DNA of 44,539 nt from JALOAP01 sp964632355 (GCA_964632355.1 CAZWBW010000010.1:1-44539); one strand, 5' to 3'. Positions 31,151 to 39,881 are shown, counted from the stretch's first letter. The notes: generated from the letters alone by a model not told the origin. A program made the numbers and translations.

Positions 31151-31387
31151 ATGGCTAGCCCTTCGACGGTGAACCAGGACAACATCAAGATCTGCGAGCG
31201 CTGTGGAATTCGGTACGATTGGCGCCGGTCCGCCAGTTCTTCGCTGAAAATGACCTACTGCGGTTCCCTCTGCGAACGAGCTGATCTCGGATTTACAATC
31301 GAAGCGTTGCTCCGCATCGAGTCTCCTTCGAGCGCCCCAGAAAAGCGCGTCGAAACGCACGAGGAACTGGCTGCGGCCGCGGCATAG
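31151..31387 (+). CDS. Small zinc-finger protein, copy 1
   Basis: 78 aa, not a family I recognise. Core DNIKICERCGIRYDWRRSAS continues SSLKMTYCGSLCERADLGFT and IEALL: Cys15-x2-Cys18, 18 residues, Cys37-x3-Cys41, which would bind one zinc ion. A predicted helix follows the second pair, then a polar, Ala-rich tail. AAGGAGGAG precedes ATG 31151. The second copy downstream shares 38 of 45 core residues. A nucleic-acid or protein-binding role is guesswork. Confidence 0.8.
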   Translation: MASPSTVNQDNIKICERCGIRYDWRRSASSSLKMTYCGSLCERADLGFTIEALLRIESPSSAPEKRVETHEELAAAAA

Positions 31388-31503
31388 TTAAAGGTCAACA
31401 AACTGTCCAGATGGGCAGTGGAATCCGTTACGAAAACCCCCTACGCTGGGACTACGCGAGGAATAGCGACGACGCAGCAAAGCGTCTCGAAAGGGTTGCA
31501 TTC

Positions 31504-31725
31504 GTGGAAACTCCTATCGGTCCCGGCGCAGTCGGGATGAACCTGGACAACATCAAGATTTGCGCACGCTGTGGCCTCCGGTACGACTGGCGGAAGTCTC
31601 CCTCCAGCATGCTCAAGATGACCTACTGCAGCTCGCTCTGCGAAAAGGCCGACCTCGGGTTCACCATCGAGGCGCTCCTGCGTCACGAGCCCTCCCGTAA
31701 GGAAGCCGCGTCGCCTACCGCGTAG
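31504..31725 (+). CDS. Small zinc-finger protein, copy 2
   Basis: 73 aa if GTG 31504 is the start, or 62 aa from ATG 31537; AAAGGG precedes the GTG and nothing precedes the ATG. The core is CARCGLRYDWRKSPSSMLK followed by MTYCSSLCEKADLGFTIEAL, again C-x2-C-x18-C-x3-C. Differences from copy 1 are mostly conservative (I/L, R/K). The tail is RHEPSRKEAASPTA. The 116-nt gap between the copies has no clear terminator, so they could be cotranscribed. A perfect terminator follows. Confidence 0.78.
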   Translation: METPIGPGAVGMNLDNIKICARCGLRYDWRKSPSSMLKMTYCSSLCEKADLGFTIEALLRHEPSRKEAASPTA

Positions 31726-31748
31726 CTGAAGGTTCGCGTTGGAAATCC

Positions 31749-31781
31749 CGGCCGCTGGAACCTCCAGCGGCCGTTTTCTTT
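31749..31781 (+). terminator. Intrinsic terminator after zinc-finger pair
   Basis: CGGCCGCTGG and CCAGCGGCCG form a perfect 10-bp stem with loop AACCT followed by TTTTCTTT. Confidence 0.92.
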
Positions 31782-31802
31782 CCCCCGCCCACGGCACATC
31801 GC

Positions 31803-31808
31803 TACAAT
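31803..31808 (+). promoter_or_regulatory. -10 box of mmcQ-like gene
   Basis: TACAAT lies 31 nt before ATG 31840, leaving a short leader that contains GTGGAGG. The -35 is weak. Confidence 0.45.
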
Positions 31809-31839
31809 CGGCGCCTTCCGCTTCGTGGAGGCTCTGCCG

Positions 31840-32220
31840 ATGAGCACCATCGATCCCGAGGCCGTTCGCCAACTGGTCGCGCGCATCTGTGAGCGCTTCC
31901 CGGAGGCGCACGCCGATAGCCGAACCGGTCAGCACACCGCGTTCGAAGTGCGGGGCAGGCGTTTCGCCTACTACACCGTCGACCATCACGGCGACGGGCG
32001 GCTGGCGCTCTCCTGCAAGGCTGCTCCCGGAGTGCAGCAGGGCCTTGTCGCTGCCGACCCGGAGCGGTTCTTCGTGCCGCCATACCTCGGGCCCCGGGGC
32101 TGGGCCGGCGTCTACCTCGACGTCGATGACGTCGACTGGGCCGAAGTCGAAGGGCTCCTGCGCGAGGCTTACCTTCTCACCGCACCGAAGCGACTGGCAG
32201 CGAGTCTCAGGAACCCGTGA
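31840..32220 (+). CDS. MmcQ/YjbR family protein
   Basis: 126 aa. The order FAYYTVDHHGDGRLALSCKA, QQGLVAADPERFFVPPYLG and GWAGVYLDVDDVDWAEVEGL matches the MmcQ/YjbR (DUF419, CyaY-like fold) family, whose cellular role is poorly known; binding of DNA has been suggested from the fold. GTGGAGG lies 8 nt before ATG 31840. It is a single gene converging on the rhodanese gene with six bases between the stops. Confidence 0.85.
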   Translation: MSTIDPEAVRQLVARICERFPEAHADSRTGQHTAFEVRGRRFAYYTVDHHGDGRLALSCKAAPGVQQGLVAADPERFFVPPYLGPRGWAGVYLDVDDVDWAEVEGLLREAYLLTAPKRLAASLRNP

Positions 32221-32226
32221 CCGTGC

Positions 32227-33063
32227 TCAGAGCTCGAGCGGTGTGTCGTCGCGGTTCGCCCAATCGCGCATCGAACCGTCGTACACGCGCACCCGGTCGA
32301 ACCCCACGAGCTCCATCGCGAAGGCCGCGTGGGCCGCGCGAATCCCGCCCTGGCAGTAGGTGATCGTCGCCTTCCCCCGCTCGAATCCCGCTTCCCGGAG
32401 CAGCCGGTCGATCTCGCCCGCAGGAAGGAACGTGCGCGAATCGTCCTTCGACACGAAGTTGAGCCACTCGAGGTGTTTCGCACCCGGCACGCGCCCCGCG
32501 CGCTTGTTGCCGCGATCGTTCGCGCCGGTCCACTCATCGTCCGTGCGGGCGTCGAGCAGCTGGCAGTCCGGGTCGCCGATCGCCGCCTTTAGCGCCTCCG
32601 CGTCCGCGATGAGCTCCGGGCGCGGTTTCGCTGTGAAGGTGGCTGGCTGTGGTCGCGTCGCGTGGAACGTGATCGGCCGCCCTTCGGTCAGCCAGCGGTG
32701 CCACCCGCCGTTCAGCACCTTCGCGTCGTCGTGCCCGTAGTACTTCAGGCACCACCACAGCCGCGCCGCCAGCAGCGAATTGTTGTCGTCGTAGGTCACC
32801 ACCAGCGTGTCGTTGCTCACGCCGAGCTTGCCCATCAGCTGCTCGAACTCCGCCGGCGGCATGATGAACGTGCCGTGGTCCATTCCCGCGACCGTCGGCG
32901 CTTCCTTGATGTAGTAGTGCACCGGGAGCTGGACTGCGCCGCGAATGTGCCCCCGCCGGTACGCCTCCAGCGTGGCGCAATCGATGATGCGAACTCCCGG
33001 GTCGTCCAGGTGTTCCTCGAGCCAGTCCGGCTCAGCGAGCAGTTCCGGGCGTGCGTACTCCAT
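32227..33063 (-). CDS. Thiosulfate/3-mercaptopyruvate sulfurtransferase (tandem rhodanese)
   Basis: 278 aa with two rhodanese domains. The inactive N-terminal one has RIIDCATLEAYRRGHIRGAV, the C-terminal one the catalytic loop CQGGIRA with Cys237 and the preceding LLDARTDDEW. The CQGGIRA loop fits thiosulfate sulfurtransferases of Actinobacteria/Chloroflexi; true mercaptopyruvate enzymes usually have CGSGVTA. It transfers sulfane sulfur to cyanide or thiol acceptors. ATG 33063 lies 72 nt after the S9 peptidase stop. Confidence 0.9.
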   Translation of the reverse strand: MEYARPELLAEPDWLEEHLDDPGVRIIDCATLEAYRRGHIRGAVQLPVHYYIKEAPTVAGMDHGTFIMPPAEFEQLMGKLGVSNDTLVVTYDDNNSLLAARLWWCLKYYGHDDAKVLNGGWHRWLTEGRPITFHATRPQPATFTAKPRPELIADAEALKAAIGDPDCQLLDARTDDEWTGANDRGNKRAGRVPGAKHLEWLNFVSKDDSRTFLPAGEIDRLLREAGFERGKATITYCQGGIRAAHAAFAMELVGFDRVRVYDGSMRDWANRDDTPLEL

Positions 33064-33135
33064 AGGCGGCCATCCGTCTGTTTCGTGTCGCGCCGAACAC
33101 TACAACAGCCGGCGCCGCTGCCGCTACGTGCCCGG

Positions 33136-35271
33136 CTACAGGTGCTGTTCGAAGTACTCGAGGACGCGGCGCTCCTGGTATTCGAGCCCCCTCGCGTCCC
33201 GCGGCATGTGGCGCTCCTCGGGGAATACCAGCAGGTCGTACGGTTTCTGCGCTGCGGCGAGCGCGACCATGAGCCGCGCCGTATGCCGGAAGTGCACGTT
33301 CTCGTCGACCATGCCGTGCACCAACAGCAGCTTCCCCTGGATGCGTTCCACGTGCGCCATCACCGAGCTCTCGTGGTACCCCTCCGGGTTCTTCTCCGGC
33401 GTCGACATGTACCGCTCGGTGTACCCCGTGTCGTATCCGTCCCAGTGCGTGACTGGCGCACCCGCGACGCCCACTTTGAACAGTTCGGGGTACCGCGCCA
33501 GCGCCATCAGCGTCGCGTATCCACCGTAGCTCCAGCCGTAGATGCCGACCCGGTCCAGGTCGACGAAGTCGTACCGCTCGGCAAGCGCGCGAACGGCCGC
33601 CACCTGGTCGTCGATCTCCACGAACCCGGTCTTCAGGTGAATCGGCGCTTCGAACGCGAGGCCCCGGTTCGCGCTGCCGCGGTTGTCGACCTTCAGCACG
33701 GCGAACCCGCGCTGCGCCAGGTATTGTGCTCGCAGGTCCACGGTCAGCAGCCAGTCGTTCGCAACCCGCTGCGCGTGCGGCCCACCGTACACCGACACGA
33801 TCAGGGGGCGCCGTTCCCCTTCGCGCACGCCAACCGGCCGATAGAGCGCAGCGTGGAGTTCCGTTGCTCCATCCGCCGCTGGGAGTGTCAGCAGCTCCGG
33901 CGCCGCCAGCCCGAGGCTGGCCGCGTCCGAGTCCTCGTTCGCGAACAGCACCTTCTCGCTCCCGTCGCGGAGCCCTCGAAGTGTCACCGTTGGCGGTCGT
34001 TCGAGGCTGCTATGGACGTCGACGAACCAGTTCCCGTCGCGCGAGATCACCGCGTCATGCCAGCCCGCGCCGTCGGTTAGCCGTTTGACTTCGCCGCCAT
34101 CGAGCGACACCGCGTAGAGGTGCCGCTCGGTCACGCCGTCGCGCGTCCCGTGGAAGTACACAATGCGGCTGCGCTCGTCGAGGTACACGACGCGGGTCAC
34201 CACCCACTCGCCGCTCGTGAGCTGGCGGCACTCCGTTCCGTCCTTCGAATACAGGTAGAGGTGCCGGAAGCCGTCGCGCTCGCTCGACCACAGCATCTCG
34301 CCCGAATCGAGCAGTCGCAGGTCGTGGCTCAGGTTCAGCCAGGGCTCCGTGTGCTCGTGGATCAGCAGCTTCCGCTTGCCGTCCTCAAACGCGTACAGCC
34401 ACAGGTCACGCTGTTCCCGCGAGAGCACCTGCCACGTCAGCACGCCGTCCGGCCGCCACTGCACGCGCGCGATGTACCCGTCGTCCACCCCGGTGTCCAG
34501 CCACTCGACGCTGCCACCATCGGCGGGCACCACGCCGAGCCGTACTTTCGCGTTCGCCTCACCGGCGAACGGATACCGGTGCCGCTCGATGTCGATGTCG
34601 TCTTTGCCCTGGTGCACGATTGGGTATTCAGGGATGTGCCGCTCGTCGACCTGCAGGAACGCGATTCGGCTTCCATCGGACGACCACCAAAAGCCGCGGT
34701 CCCGGTCCAGCTCTTCCTGCGCGATGAACTCCGCGAGGCCGTTCGTGAGGCCGTCTTCGGCCCCCGTCGTCAGCTGTCGCGGGTTGCCAGCGGGCACGTC
34801 CGCCACGAACAGTTCTCCGCCGCGAACGAACGCGACTCGGGCGCCATCCGGACTCAGCCGCGGGTCGAGCGCTCCATCACATCCGGGGATCTCGGTCAGC
34901 GGGGCGCCGTCGATGCTCACGAGCAGCTTCCCGCCGCCGGGCACCAGCAGCACCGGCCGTGGCGCCTTCGCGGCCCACTGGTAGTCCGTCACCCCGAGTT
35001 CCCGCAGGCGCAGCCGCTCGCGCCGGAGCTCCTCCTCGCGCGAAAGCGTCTCCTCCGTCGTGGTCGCTTCCGGCGGGCCGGCGAGGATCGTGCGTTCGCC
35101 GGTCGCAATGTCATACCGCCAGAGGCTGCGAACGAGGCTCCCCTCCGCGCTGAACAGGTAGGTCACCGCCCTGCTATCCGGCGTGAACCCGATGCGGCCG
35201 GGGACCACCGTGCCGGGGCGCGGGAACTTCGCCACCTGTTCGATCGTCAGCGCTTCAAACGGACGACTCAC
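33136..35271 (-). CDS. S9 family prolyl oligopeptidase (DPP IV-like)
   Basis: 711 aa. The N-terminal part is a beta-propeller with repeated WSSDGSRIAFL-type blades; the C-terminal alpha/beta hydrolase has the nucleophile elbow GWSYGG with Ser581, then HGMVDENVH (Asp) and EERHMPRD (His). No signal peptide is visible, so it probably acts in the cytoplasm on proline-containing peptides. GTG 35271 overlaps the Xaa-Pro peptidase stop (GTGA), coupling the two. Confidence 0.9.
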   Translation of the reverse strand: MSRPFEALTIEQVAKFPRPGTVVPGRIGFTPDSRAVTYLFSAEGSLVRSLWRYDIATGERTILAGPPEATTTEETLSREEELRRERLRLRELGVTDYQWAAKAPRPVLLVPGGGKLLVSIDGAPLTEIPGCDGALDPRLSPDGARVAFVRGGELFVADVPAGNPRQLTTGAEDGLTNGLAEFIAQEELDRDRGFWWSSDGSRIAFLQVDERHIPEYPIVHQGKDDIDIERHRYPFAGEANAKVRLGVVPADGGSVEWLDTGVDDGYIARVQWRPDGVLTWQVLSREQRDLWLYAFEDGKRKLLIHEHTEPWLNLSHDLRLLDSGEMLWSSERDGFRHLYLYSKDGTECRQLTSGEWVVTRVVYLDERSRIVYFHGTRDGVTERHLYAVSLDGGEVKRLTDGAGWHDAVISRDGNWFVDVHSSLERPPTVTLRGLRDGSEKVLFANEDSDAASLGLAAPELLTLPAADGATELHAALYRPVGVREGERRPLIVSVYGGPHAQRVANDWLLTVDLRAQYLAQRGFAVLKVDNRGSANRGLAFEAPIHLKTGFVEIDDQVAAVRALAERYDFVDLDRVGIYGWSYGGYATLMALARYPELFKVGVAGAPVTHWDGYDTGYTERYMSTPEKNPEGYHESSVMAHVERIQGKLLLVHGMVDENVHFRHTARLMVALAAAQKPYDLLVFPEERHMPRDARGLEYQERRVLEYFEQHL

Positions 35272-36656
35272 CGGCCCGTGGCCTCCTGCCGCAGCGCTTC
35301 GATCTCCGCCAGCTCTTTCGGGATGTCCGCTGTCAGCACCTCGGCCGCTCCCTCCGTTATCAGTACGTCGTCCTCGATGCGGATGCCGCCGAAGTCGAGC
35401 AGTTCGTCGACCCGCTCCCAATTCACCTCGTCGCGATACTGCTCGCGGCGTGCCGGGTCTTCGAGAATCGCACGAATGAAGTAGATGCCCGGTTCGATGG
35501 TGACGACGTACCCCGGCTGCAGCGGCAGGTCCGCGCGCAGCCACTTGAGCCCGAACCGGTCGCTTGGTGTCCGGCCGGCCAGGCAGCCGCCCGCGTCGTG
35601 CGTCGCGAGCCCCAGCATGTGCCCGAGGCCGTGCGGGAAGAACAGCGCATGCGCGTCGCGATCGACGAGGTCCGCCGGGTTGCCGCGCAGGATCCCGAGG
35701 TCCACCAGCCCCGCGGCGATTCGCTCCGACGCTTCGAGGTGCAGCTCCCGGTACTCCTTCCCGGGGCGCGCGTCGCGAATCGCCTGCTGCTGCACGTCGA
35801 GCACCAGCTGGTACAGGTCGCGCTGCACGCCTTCGAACCGGCCGCCCACCGGGAACGTGCGCGTCACGTCGCTCGCGTACCCCTCGAACTCAGCGCCCGC
35901 GTCGACCAGCACGAGGTCGCCTTCGCGAAGGGGCCGCTGCGTCGGCGCGAAGTGGAGGATCGCGCCGTTCGGGCCGGTCCCAACGATCGAACCATACGCC
36001 GTGCGCGCTGCGCCGTTCCGGAAAAACTCCACCTCGATTTCGACCTGCAGGTCCCGTTCGGTCATGCCAGCGCGCGCCAGCCGCAACCCGGCGAGGTGTC
36101 CTTCGCGGCTGGCTGCTGCCGCCCGCCGCATAAGCGCCAGTTCGTCCGGCGCCTTCGTGCGCCGCGACTCCGAGATCGCCTCGCTCAGCCGGTGCGAAAG
36201 GTCGTGGTCGATGTCGACTTCGAGGCTCTGCCAGCCTTCGATGCCATACGCCTCAGGTTGCGCAGCGAGGTCCGGGTTCCCCAGGAGCGCGACCGGCTCA
36301 CCGCGCCGCCGTTCGAGCCACGCCGCCAGTGTTCGCACCTCGCGTATCCGGTCGAGTCCCGTTCGCGCGGCGAGCGTCTCGAAGTCGGTGGTGTCGCCCG
36401 TCCAGATGCGGTCCTCCGGGCTCGCGACGGGCGCGAACAGCGTCCAGCCCTCGCGCGGGTCGAACGCGAGCACGCTGCCCGGTTGCGCGTTCCCCGAGAG
36501 GTAGTAGTGCTCCGCGTGCGCGTGGAAATCGTGGAACTGGTCGGTACCGGCTATAGGCACCGGCACGCCGGAAGCCACCAGGACGGGGCCGCGAAGGTCA
36601 CCCCAGGTCCGCGCGATCTGGTCGCGTCGTTGCTGAAGACGGTCCGGGTCGAGCAT
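35268..36656 (-). CDS. Xaa-Pro aminopeptidase (M24)
   Basis: 462 aa, with an N-terminal creatinase/AMP_N domain (QFHDFHAHAEHYYLSGN) and a pita-bread metallopeptidase domain. Metal ligands are in LVDAGAEFEGYASDVTRTFP, HGLGHMLGLATHD, TIEPGIYF and IRIEDDVLIT. It removes an N-terminal residue before proline. ATG 36656 is 8 nt after TAGACT, and also close to GGAGG. It is cotranscribed with the S9 peptidase. Confidence 0.93.
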   Translation of the reverse strand: MLDPDRLQQRRDQIARTWGDLRGPVLVASGVPVPIAGTDQFHDFHAHAEHYYLSGNAQPGSVLAFDPREGWTLFAPVASPEDRIWTGDTTDFETLAARTGLDRIREVRTLAAWLERRRGEPVALLGNPDLAAQPEAYGIEGWQSLEVDIDHDLSHRLSEAISESRRTKAPDELALMRRAAAASREGHLAGLRLARAGMTERDLQVEIEVEFFRNGAARTAYGSIVGTGPNGAILHFAPTQRPLREGDLVLVDAGAEFEGYASDVTRTFPVGGRFEGVQRDLYQLVLDVQQQAIRDARPGKEYRELHLEASERIAAGLVDLGILRGNPADLVDRDAHALFFPHGLGHMLGLATHDAGGCLAGRTPSDRFGLKWLRADLPLQPGYVVTIEPGIYFIRAILEDPARREQYRDEVNWERVDELLDFGGIRIEDDVLITEGAAEVLTADIPKELAEIEALRQEATGR

Positions 36657-36664
36657 GGGCCTCC

Positions 36665-36670
36665 AGTCTA
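36665..36670 (-). promoter_or_regulatory. -10 box before Xaa-Pro aminopeptidase
   Basis: TAGACT on the minus strand ends 8 nt before ATG 36656, in the 37-nt gap after the WYL gene. The GGAGG in between is only three bases from the ATG, so a leaderless start is likelier. Confidence 0.45.
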
Positions 36671-36693
36671 CCCGACGAGGCCCCGGACTGTGG

Positions 36694-37662
36694 TCAGCCG
36701 TACTGCGCCGCCGCGGTCCGAAGCGACTCCGCCACCTCTTCACGCAGCTCGTCCGGGGCCACCACCTTCGCCGCCGGCCCCCAGCTTCGCACCCACGGCA
36801 CGAATTCGAGAAAGCTCGGCAGCCGCAGTTCGAGCCGGACTCCGCCGTTCGCGAGTTGGGTCAGCCGCTGCGATGGGTGCCAGTGCGTCTCCGCGATGCG
36901 TTCGGCAACCTCCGGTGCGAACTCCACGATCACTTCGTACTCGTCGTCGCCAAACACAACGCCCCAACCCCGGCTCAGCTTCGCCGCGAGTGCGTCCACA
37001 TCGTCGGGCTCGAACTGCCTGCCGGTCTGCGAAACGCTCGTAATCCGGTCGAGCTTGAAGGTGCGGATCTGCTTGTGCTCGTGGCTGTACCCGATCACGT
37101 AGATAGCAGCGCCGCTCGTGCTCGGCTCCAGCAGGTACGGGTCCAACTCCGTCTCGCGAATCGCCCGCGCCTGCTGCGACCGGTAGCGGATGGCCACCGT
37201 CTGCGAACTCGCCCACGCCTCCGTGAGCGCCCGGAGCACGCGCGACTGCTCCGGGTTGTCCGGCCGCTGTTTGAGCTGCTGCACTGTCATCAGGACTGGC
37301 CGGGCGAGCGCCGGTGGCAGCGCATCCGCCAGCTTCTCCAGCGCCGAGATACCGTCGCTGTCGCGTTCGTCCGCGTGCCGCAGCATGAGCCGGGCCGCCA
37401 GGAAAATAGCCCGCGCCTCCTGGAGGGTGAACCGGACCGCCCCGATGGGCGTCGAACCCGGAATCAGCCGCCAGCGCCTCCCGGGCGCCTCCACCAGGGG
37501 CACTCCCAGTTCGCTCTCCAGGGCGTTCAGGTCTCGCTGGATCGTCCGCTTGCTGTATCCCGTCGCTTCCGCCAGCTGTCGTACGGTGAGCCCGCCCGGG
37601 CTCGCCCGTAGTCTCCGCTCGATCTCGATCAGGCGTGTGGCCCGTCGAAGCTGCTCTGTCAC
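36694..37662 (-). CDS. WYL-domain transcriptional regulator (DeoR-like HTH)
   Basis: 322 aa. N-terminal helix-turn-helix LTVRQLAEATGYSKRTIQRD with LNALESELG, followed by a WYL region with TVAIRYRSQQ, LDPYLLEP and YVIGYSHEHKQIRTFKLDRI, and a C-terminal WCX-type domain. Such regulators often sense nucleotides or DNA damage. GTG 37662 follows GGGAG. It precedes the two proline-peptide peptidases and may regulate them, but this is inference from position. Confidence 0.88.
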   Translation of the reverse strand: MTEQLRRATRLIEIERRLRASPGGLTVRQLAEATGYSKRTIQRDLNALESELGVPLVEAPGRRWRLIPGSTPIGAVRFTLQEARAIFLAARLMLRHADERDSDGISALEKLADALPPALARPVLMTVQQLKQRPDNPEQSRVLRALTEAWASSQTVAIRYRSQQARAIRETELDPYLLEPSTSGAAIYVIGYSHEHKQIRTFKLDRITSVSQTGRQFEPDDVDALAAKLSRGWGVVFGDDEYEVIVEFAPEVAERIAETHWHPSQRLTQLANGGVRLELRLPSFLEFVPWVRSWGPAAKVVAPDELREEVAESLRTAAAQYG

Positions 37663-37708
37663 CGCTCTTTCTCCCGGCAGTAGTCCGACCGGACGGTAGC
37701 CTGCGCGT

Positions 37709-37737
37709 ACGACAACCGCTGTCGCGATTTTTGTCAA
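37709..37737 (-). promoter_or_regulatory. Promoter of WYL gene
   Basis: A perfect -35 TTGACA (37732-37737) is followed after 17 nt by TGTCGT, a weak -10. It drives toward GTG 37662. Confidence 0.35.
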
Positions 37738-37814
37738 TATTTCTGATTCATCTTCAGCGCCGCCGCTTCTTGTCCCTCGAAACCTACTGTAGCGACCGCA
37801 GCGCGCGGCTCTCG

Positions 37815-37820
37815 TACGAT
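37815..37820 (+). promoter_or_regulatory. -10 box, leaderless DUF3090 start
   Basis: TACGAT lies 9 nt before ATG 37830 with no ribosome site between, giving a probable leaderless mRNA. Confidence 0.45.
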
Positions 37821-37829
37821 TAGTGGCGT

Positions 37830-38330
37830 ATGGCTTCCTATCAATTCGGGCCGGTGATCTCCGTCGAAGCCGAAGCCATCGGCCAGCCCGGCCAGCGGCG
37901 CTTCCGCATCAAGGCCCTCGCTCCAACCGGCGAGTCCGCTTCCATCTGGCTCGAAAAGGAACAGCTTTCCGCCCTCGGCGACGCTATCGAGACCGTTCTC
38001 CGCGAGGAGGACTACGAGTACGAGGCGCCGCCGCTCGACGACATCACCGAGACGCCCCCATTCCCCCTGAACGCGACCGTCGACTTTCGCGCCGCCCAGC
38101 TCTCGATGGGCGTCAATCGCGAGACCCGGCACATCGTGCTCATTGCCGCCGACGGCGACGACGATGGCGTCAGCGTGGTGTTCGAGTTCCCCTACCAGCG
38201 CGGCTTCGAACTGCGGAAAGAAATCGCCGACACCGTAGCTGCTGGCCGTCCGCCATGCCCGCTCTGCGGTGCGCCGATCGACCCCACGGGCCACGTTTGC
38301 CCCCGCGCGAACGGGCATCATCCCCGGTAA
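37830..38330 (+). CDS. DUF3090 family protein
   Basis: 166 aa. The opening FGPVISVEAEAIGQPGQRRF with RIKALAPTGESASIWLEKEQ is characteristic of DUF3090, a family of Actinobacteria and Chloroflexi of unknown function, often beside a histidine phosphatase and an SCO1664-type protein; neither is in this window. The C-terminus adds a small zinc ribbon, CPLCGAPIDPTGHVCPR, with three Cys and a nearby His. pfkA follows after 63 nt. Confidence 0.85.
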   Translation: MASYQFGPVISVEAEAIGQPGQRRFRIKALAPTGESASIWLEKEQLSALGDAIETVLREEDYEYEAPPLDDITETPPFPLNATVDFRAAQLSMGVNRETRHIVLIAADGDDDGVSVVFEFPYQRGFELRKEIADTVAAGRPPCPLCGAPIDPTGHVCPRANGHHPR

Positions 38331-38393
38331 CGGCGTTTCGTCTCGCTCCCGGCAGTATTGCAAACGCCTTTACCTCGGGCCCACAGTAGTCAT

Positions 38394-39365
38394 ATGCAGC
38401 GAGTTGGAATCCTCACCAGCGGCGGTGACGCGCCCGGCATGAACGCCGCCATCCGCGCCTGTGTTCGAACAGCCACCCAGTACGGCGTGGGGGCCATCGG
38501 CTATCTCGACGGGTTCGCCGGGCTCATCGAAAACCGGTACATCGAACTCGACGACCGCGTCGTTGGGAACCAGATTCAGCGGGGCGGTACGTTCCTCGGC
38601 ACAGCGCGGAGCAAGGCCTTCCTGGACCCGAGCGTTCGCGCCCGCGCCGCCGAGCAGATGCGCGATATCGGCGTCGATGCGCTCGTCGTCATTGGCGGCG
38701 ACGGCAGCTTCCGCGGCGCCCGTGCTCTCGAACAGGAGCACGGCATCCTCGTCGCCGGTATCCCTGCCACCATCGACAACGACGTCTACGGCACCGACGA
38801 GACCATCGGCTTCGATACCGCGGTGAACTCCGCCGTCCAGGCCGTCGATAGGGTTCGCGACACCAGCGAATCCACCGGCATGATGTTCTTCGTCGAAGTC
38901 ATGGGGCGCACGTCGGGCGCGATCGCTGCGCATACCGCAGTCGCCGCGGGTGCGGCCGGGGTGCTCGTGCCCGAAGAACGGGAGGATTTCGACTTTTTCG
39001 TCAGCCGCCTCAAGCGCTCGATCGAACGTGGGAAGCGCAGCCACATCATCATCGTGGCCGAAGGCGATGAGGCCGGTGGGGCGTTCGGTGTCGCCCAGCG
39101 CGTCGGCTCGATGCTCCCGAACGACTACCGCGTGGTTATCCTCGGTCATACGCAGCGGGGCGGCAGCCCCACCATGCGAGACCGCATCGTCGCATCGCAA
39201 TCGGGCGCGCTCGCAATCGATGCGCTGGTGGCGGGCCGCTCCGGGTTCATGATCGGCATTCAGCGCGGCCAGCCCGTCGAGGTGCCCATCGCCGAGGTCG
39301 TCTCAAAGCCCGCTCCGCCGGCACGGACCGACCTGGTTCGTCTCGCCCAGAAGATCGCCGGCTAG
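38394..39365 (+). CDS. pfkA: 6-phosphofructokinase
   Basis: 323 aa. GILTSGGDAPGMNAAIR, VIGGDGSFRGA, PATIDNDVYGTDETIGFDTA and MGRTSG are PfkA motifs. Gly in GGDG at the position that is Asp in PPi-dependent enzymes indicates ATP use; the 124-equivalent residue is Ala (PATIDND) instead of Gly (PGTIDND) or Lys. It phosphorylates fructose 6-phosphate in glycolysis. ATG 38394 has no Shine-Dalgarno. bcp follows after 21 nt. Confidence 0.93.
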   Translation: MQRVGILTSGGDAPGMNAAIRACVRTATQYGVGAIGYLDGFAGLIENRYIELDDRVVGNQIQRGGTFLGTARSKAFLDPSVRARAAEQMRDIGVDALVVIGGDGSFRGARALEQEHGILVAGIPATIDNDVYGTDETIGFDTAVNSAVQAVDRVRDTSESTGMMFFVEVMGRTSGAIAAHTAVAAGAAGVLVPEEREDFDFFVSRLKRSIERGKRSHIIIVAEGDEAGGAFGVAQRVGSMLPNDYRVVILGHTQRGGSPTMRDRIVASQSGALAIDALVAGRSGFMIGIQRGQPVEVPIAEVVSKPAPPARTDLVRLAQKIAG

Positions 39366-39386
39366 CTACCGGCAAAGGAGATTCGT

Positions 39387-39881
39387 ATGTCTACCACCCT
39401 TCCCGCGCTCGACTCCGAAGCGCCGAACTTCGAAGCTCCCGACCAGGCCGGCCAGCTCGTTCGCCTTCGCGACCTGCGCGGCAAGTGGGTCGTCCTCTAC
39501 TTCTACCCGCGCGACAACACCCCGGGCTGCACGAAGGAGGCCTGCAGCTTTCGGGACAACCACGAGGAGATCCAGGAGTTCGGCGCTGTTGTGCTCGGCG
39601 TAAGCGGCGACAGCGAAGAATCGCACCGCAAGTTCGCGGAGAAGCACAACCTCCCGTTCCAGCTCCTCGTCGACGACGACCACAGCATCGCCCGGGCCTA
39701 TGGCGCCTGGGGCACGAAGAACATGTACGGCCGAACGTTCGAAGGTGTGATTCGCTCGACCTTCATCATCAGCCCGGATGGGCGCATCGCGAAGATCTGG
39801 CCGAAAGTGAAGCCGGCGACGCACGGCGAGGAAGTCCTCCAGTGGCTGAAGGAGCACTCCACGGCGGCGAGCAGCGCCTAG
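39387..39881 (+). CDS. bcp: Thioredoxin-dependent thiol peroxidase (Bcp/PrxQ)
   Basis: 164 aa. Peroxidatic Cys48 and resolving Cys53 lie in DNTPGCTKEACSFRD, the Bcp type with four residues between them. It reduces hydrogen and organic peroxides using thioredoxin. AAAGGAG lies 7 nt before the ATG. The TAG stop forms a CTAG palindrome shared with the convergent mutL stop. Confidence 0.95.
   Translation: MSTTLPALDSEAPNFEAPDQAGQLVRLRDLRGKWVVLYFYPRDNTPGCTKEACSFRDNHEEIQEFGAVVLGVSGDSEESHRKFAEKHNLPFQLLVDDDHSIARAYGAWGTKNMYGRTFEGVIRSTFIISPDGRIAKIWPKVKPATHGEEVLQWLKEHSTAASSA

Noticed and set aside
31537..31725. Second zinc-finger gene starting at ATG 31537
   Set aside because: No ribosome site before this ATG; GTG 31504 with AAAGGG seems better, although the ATG cannot be excluded.
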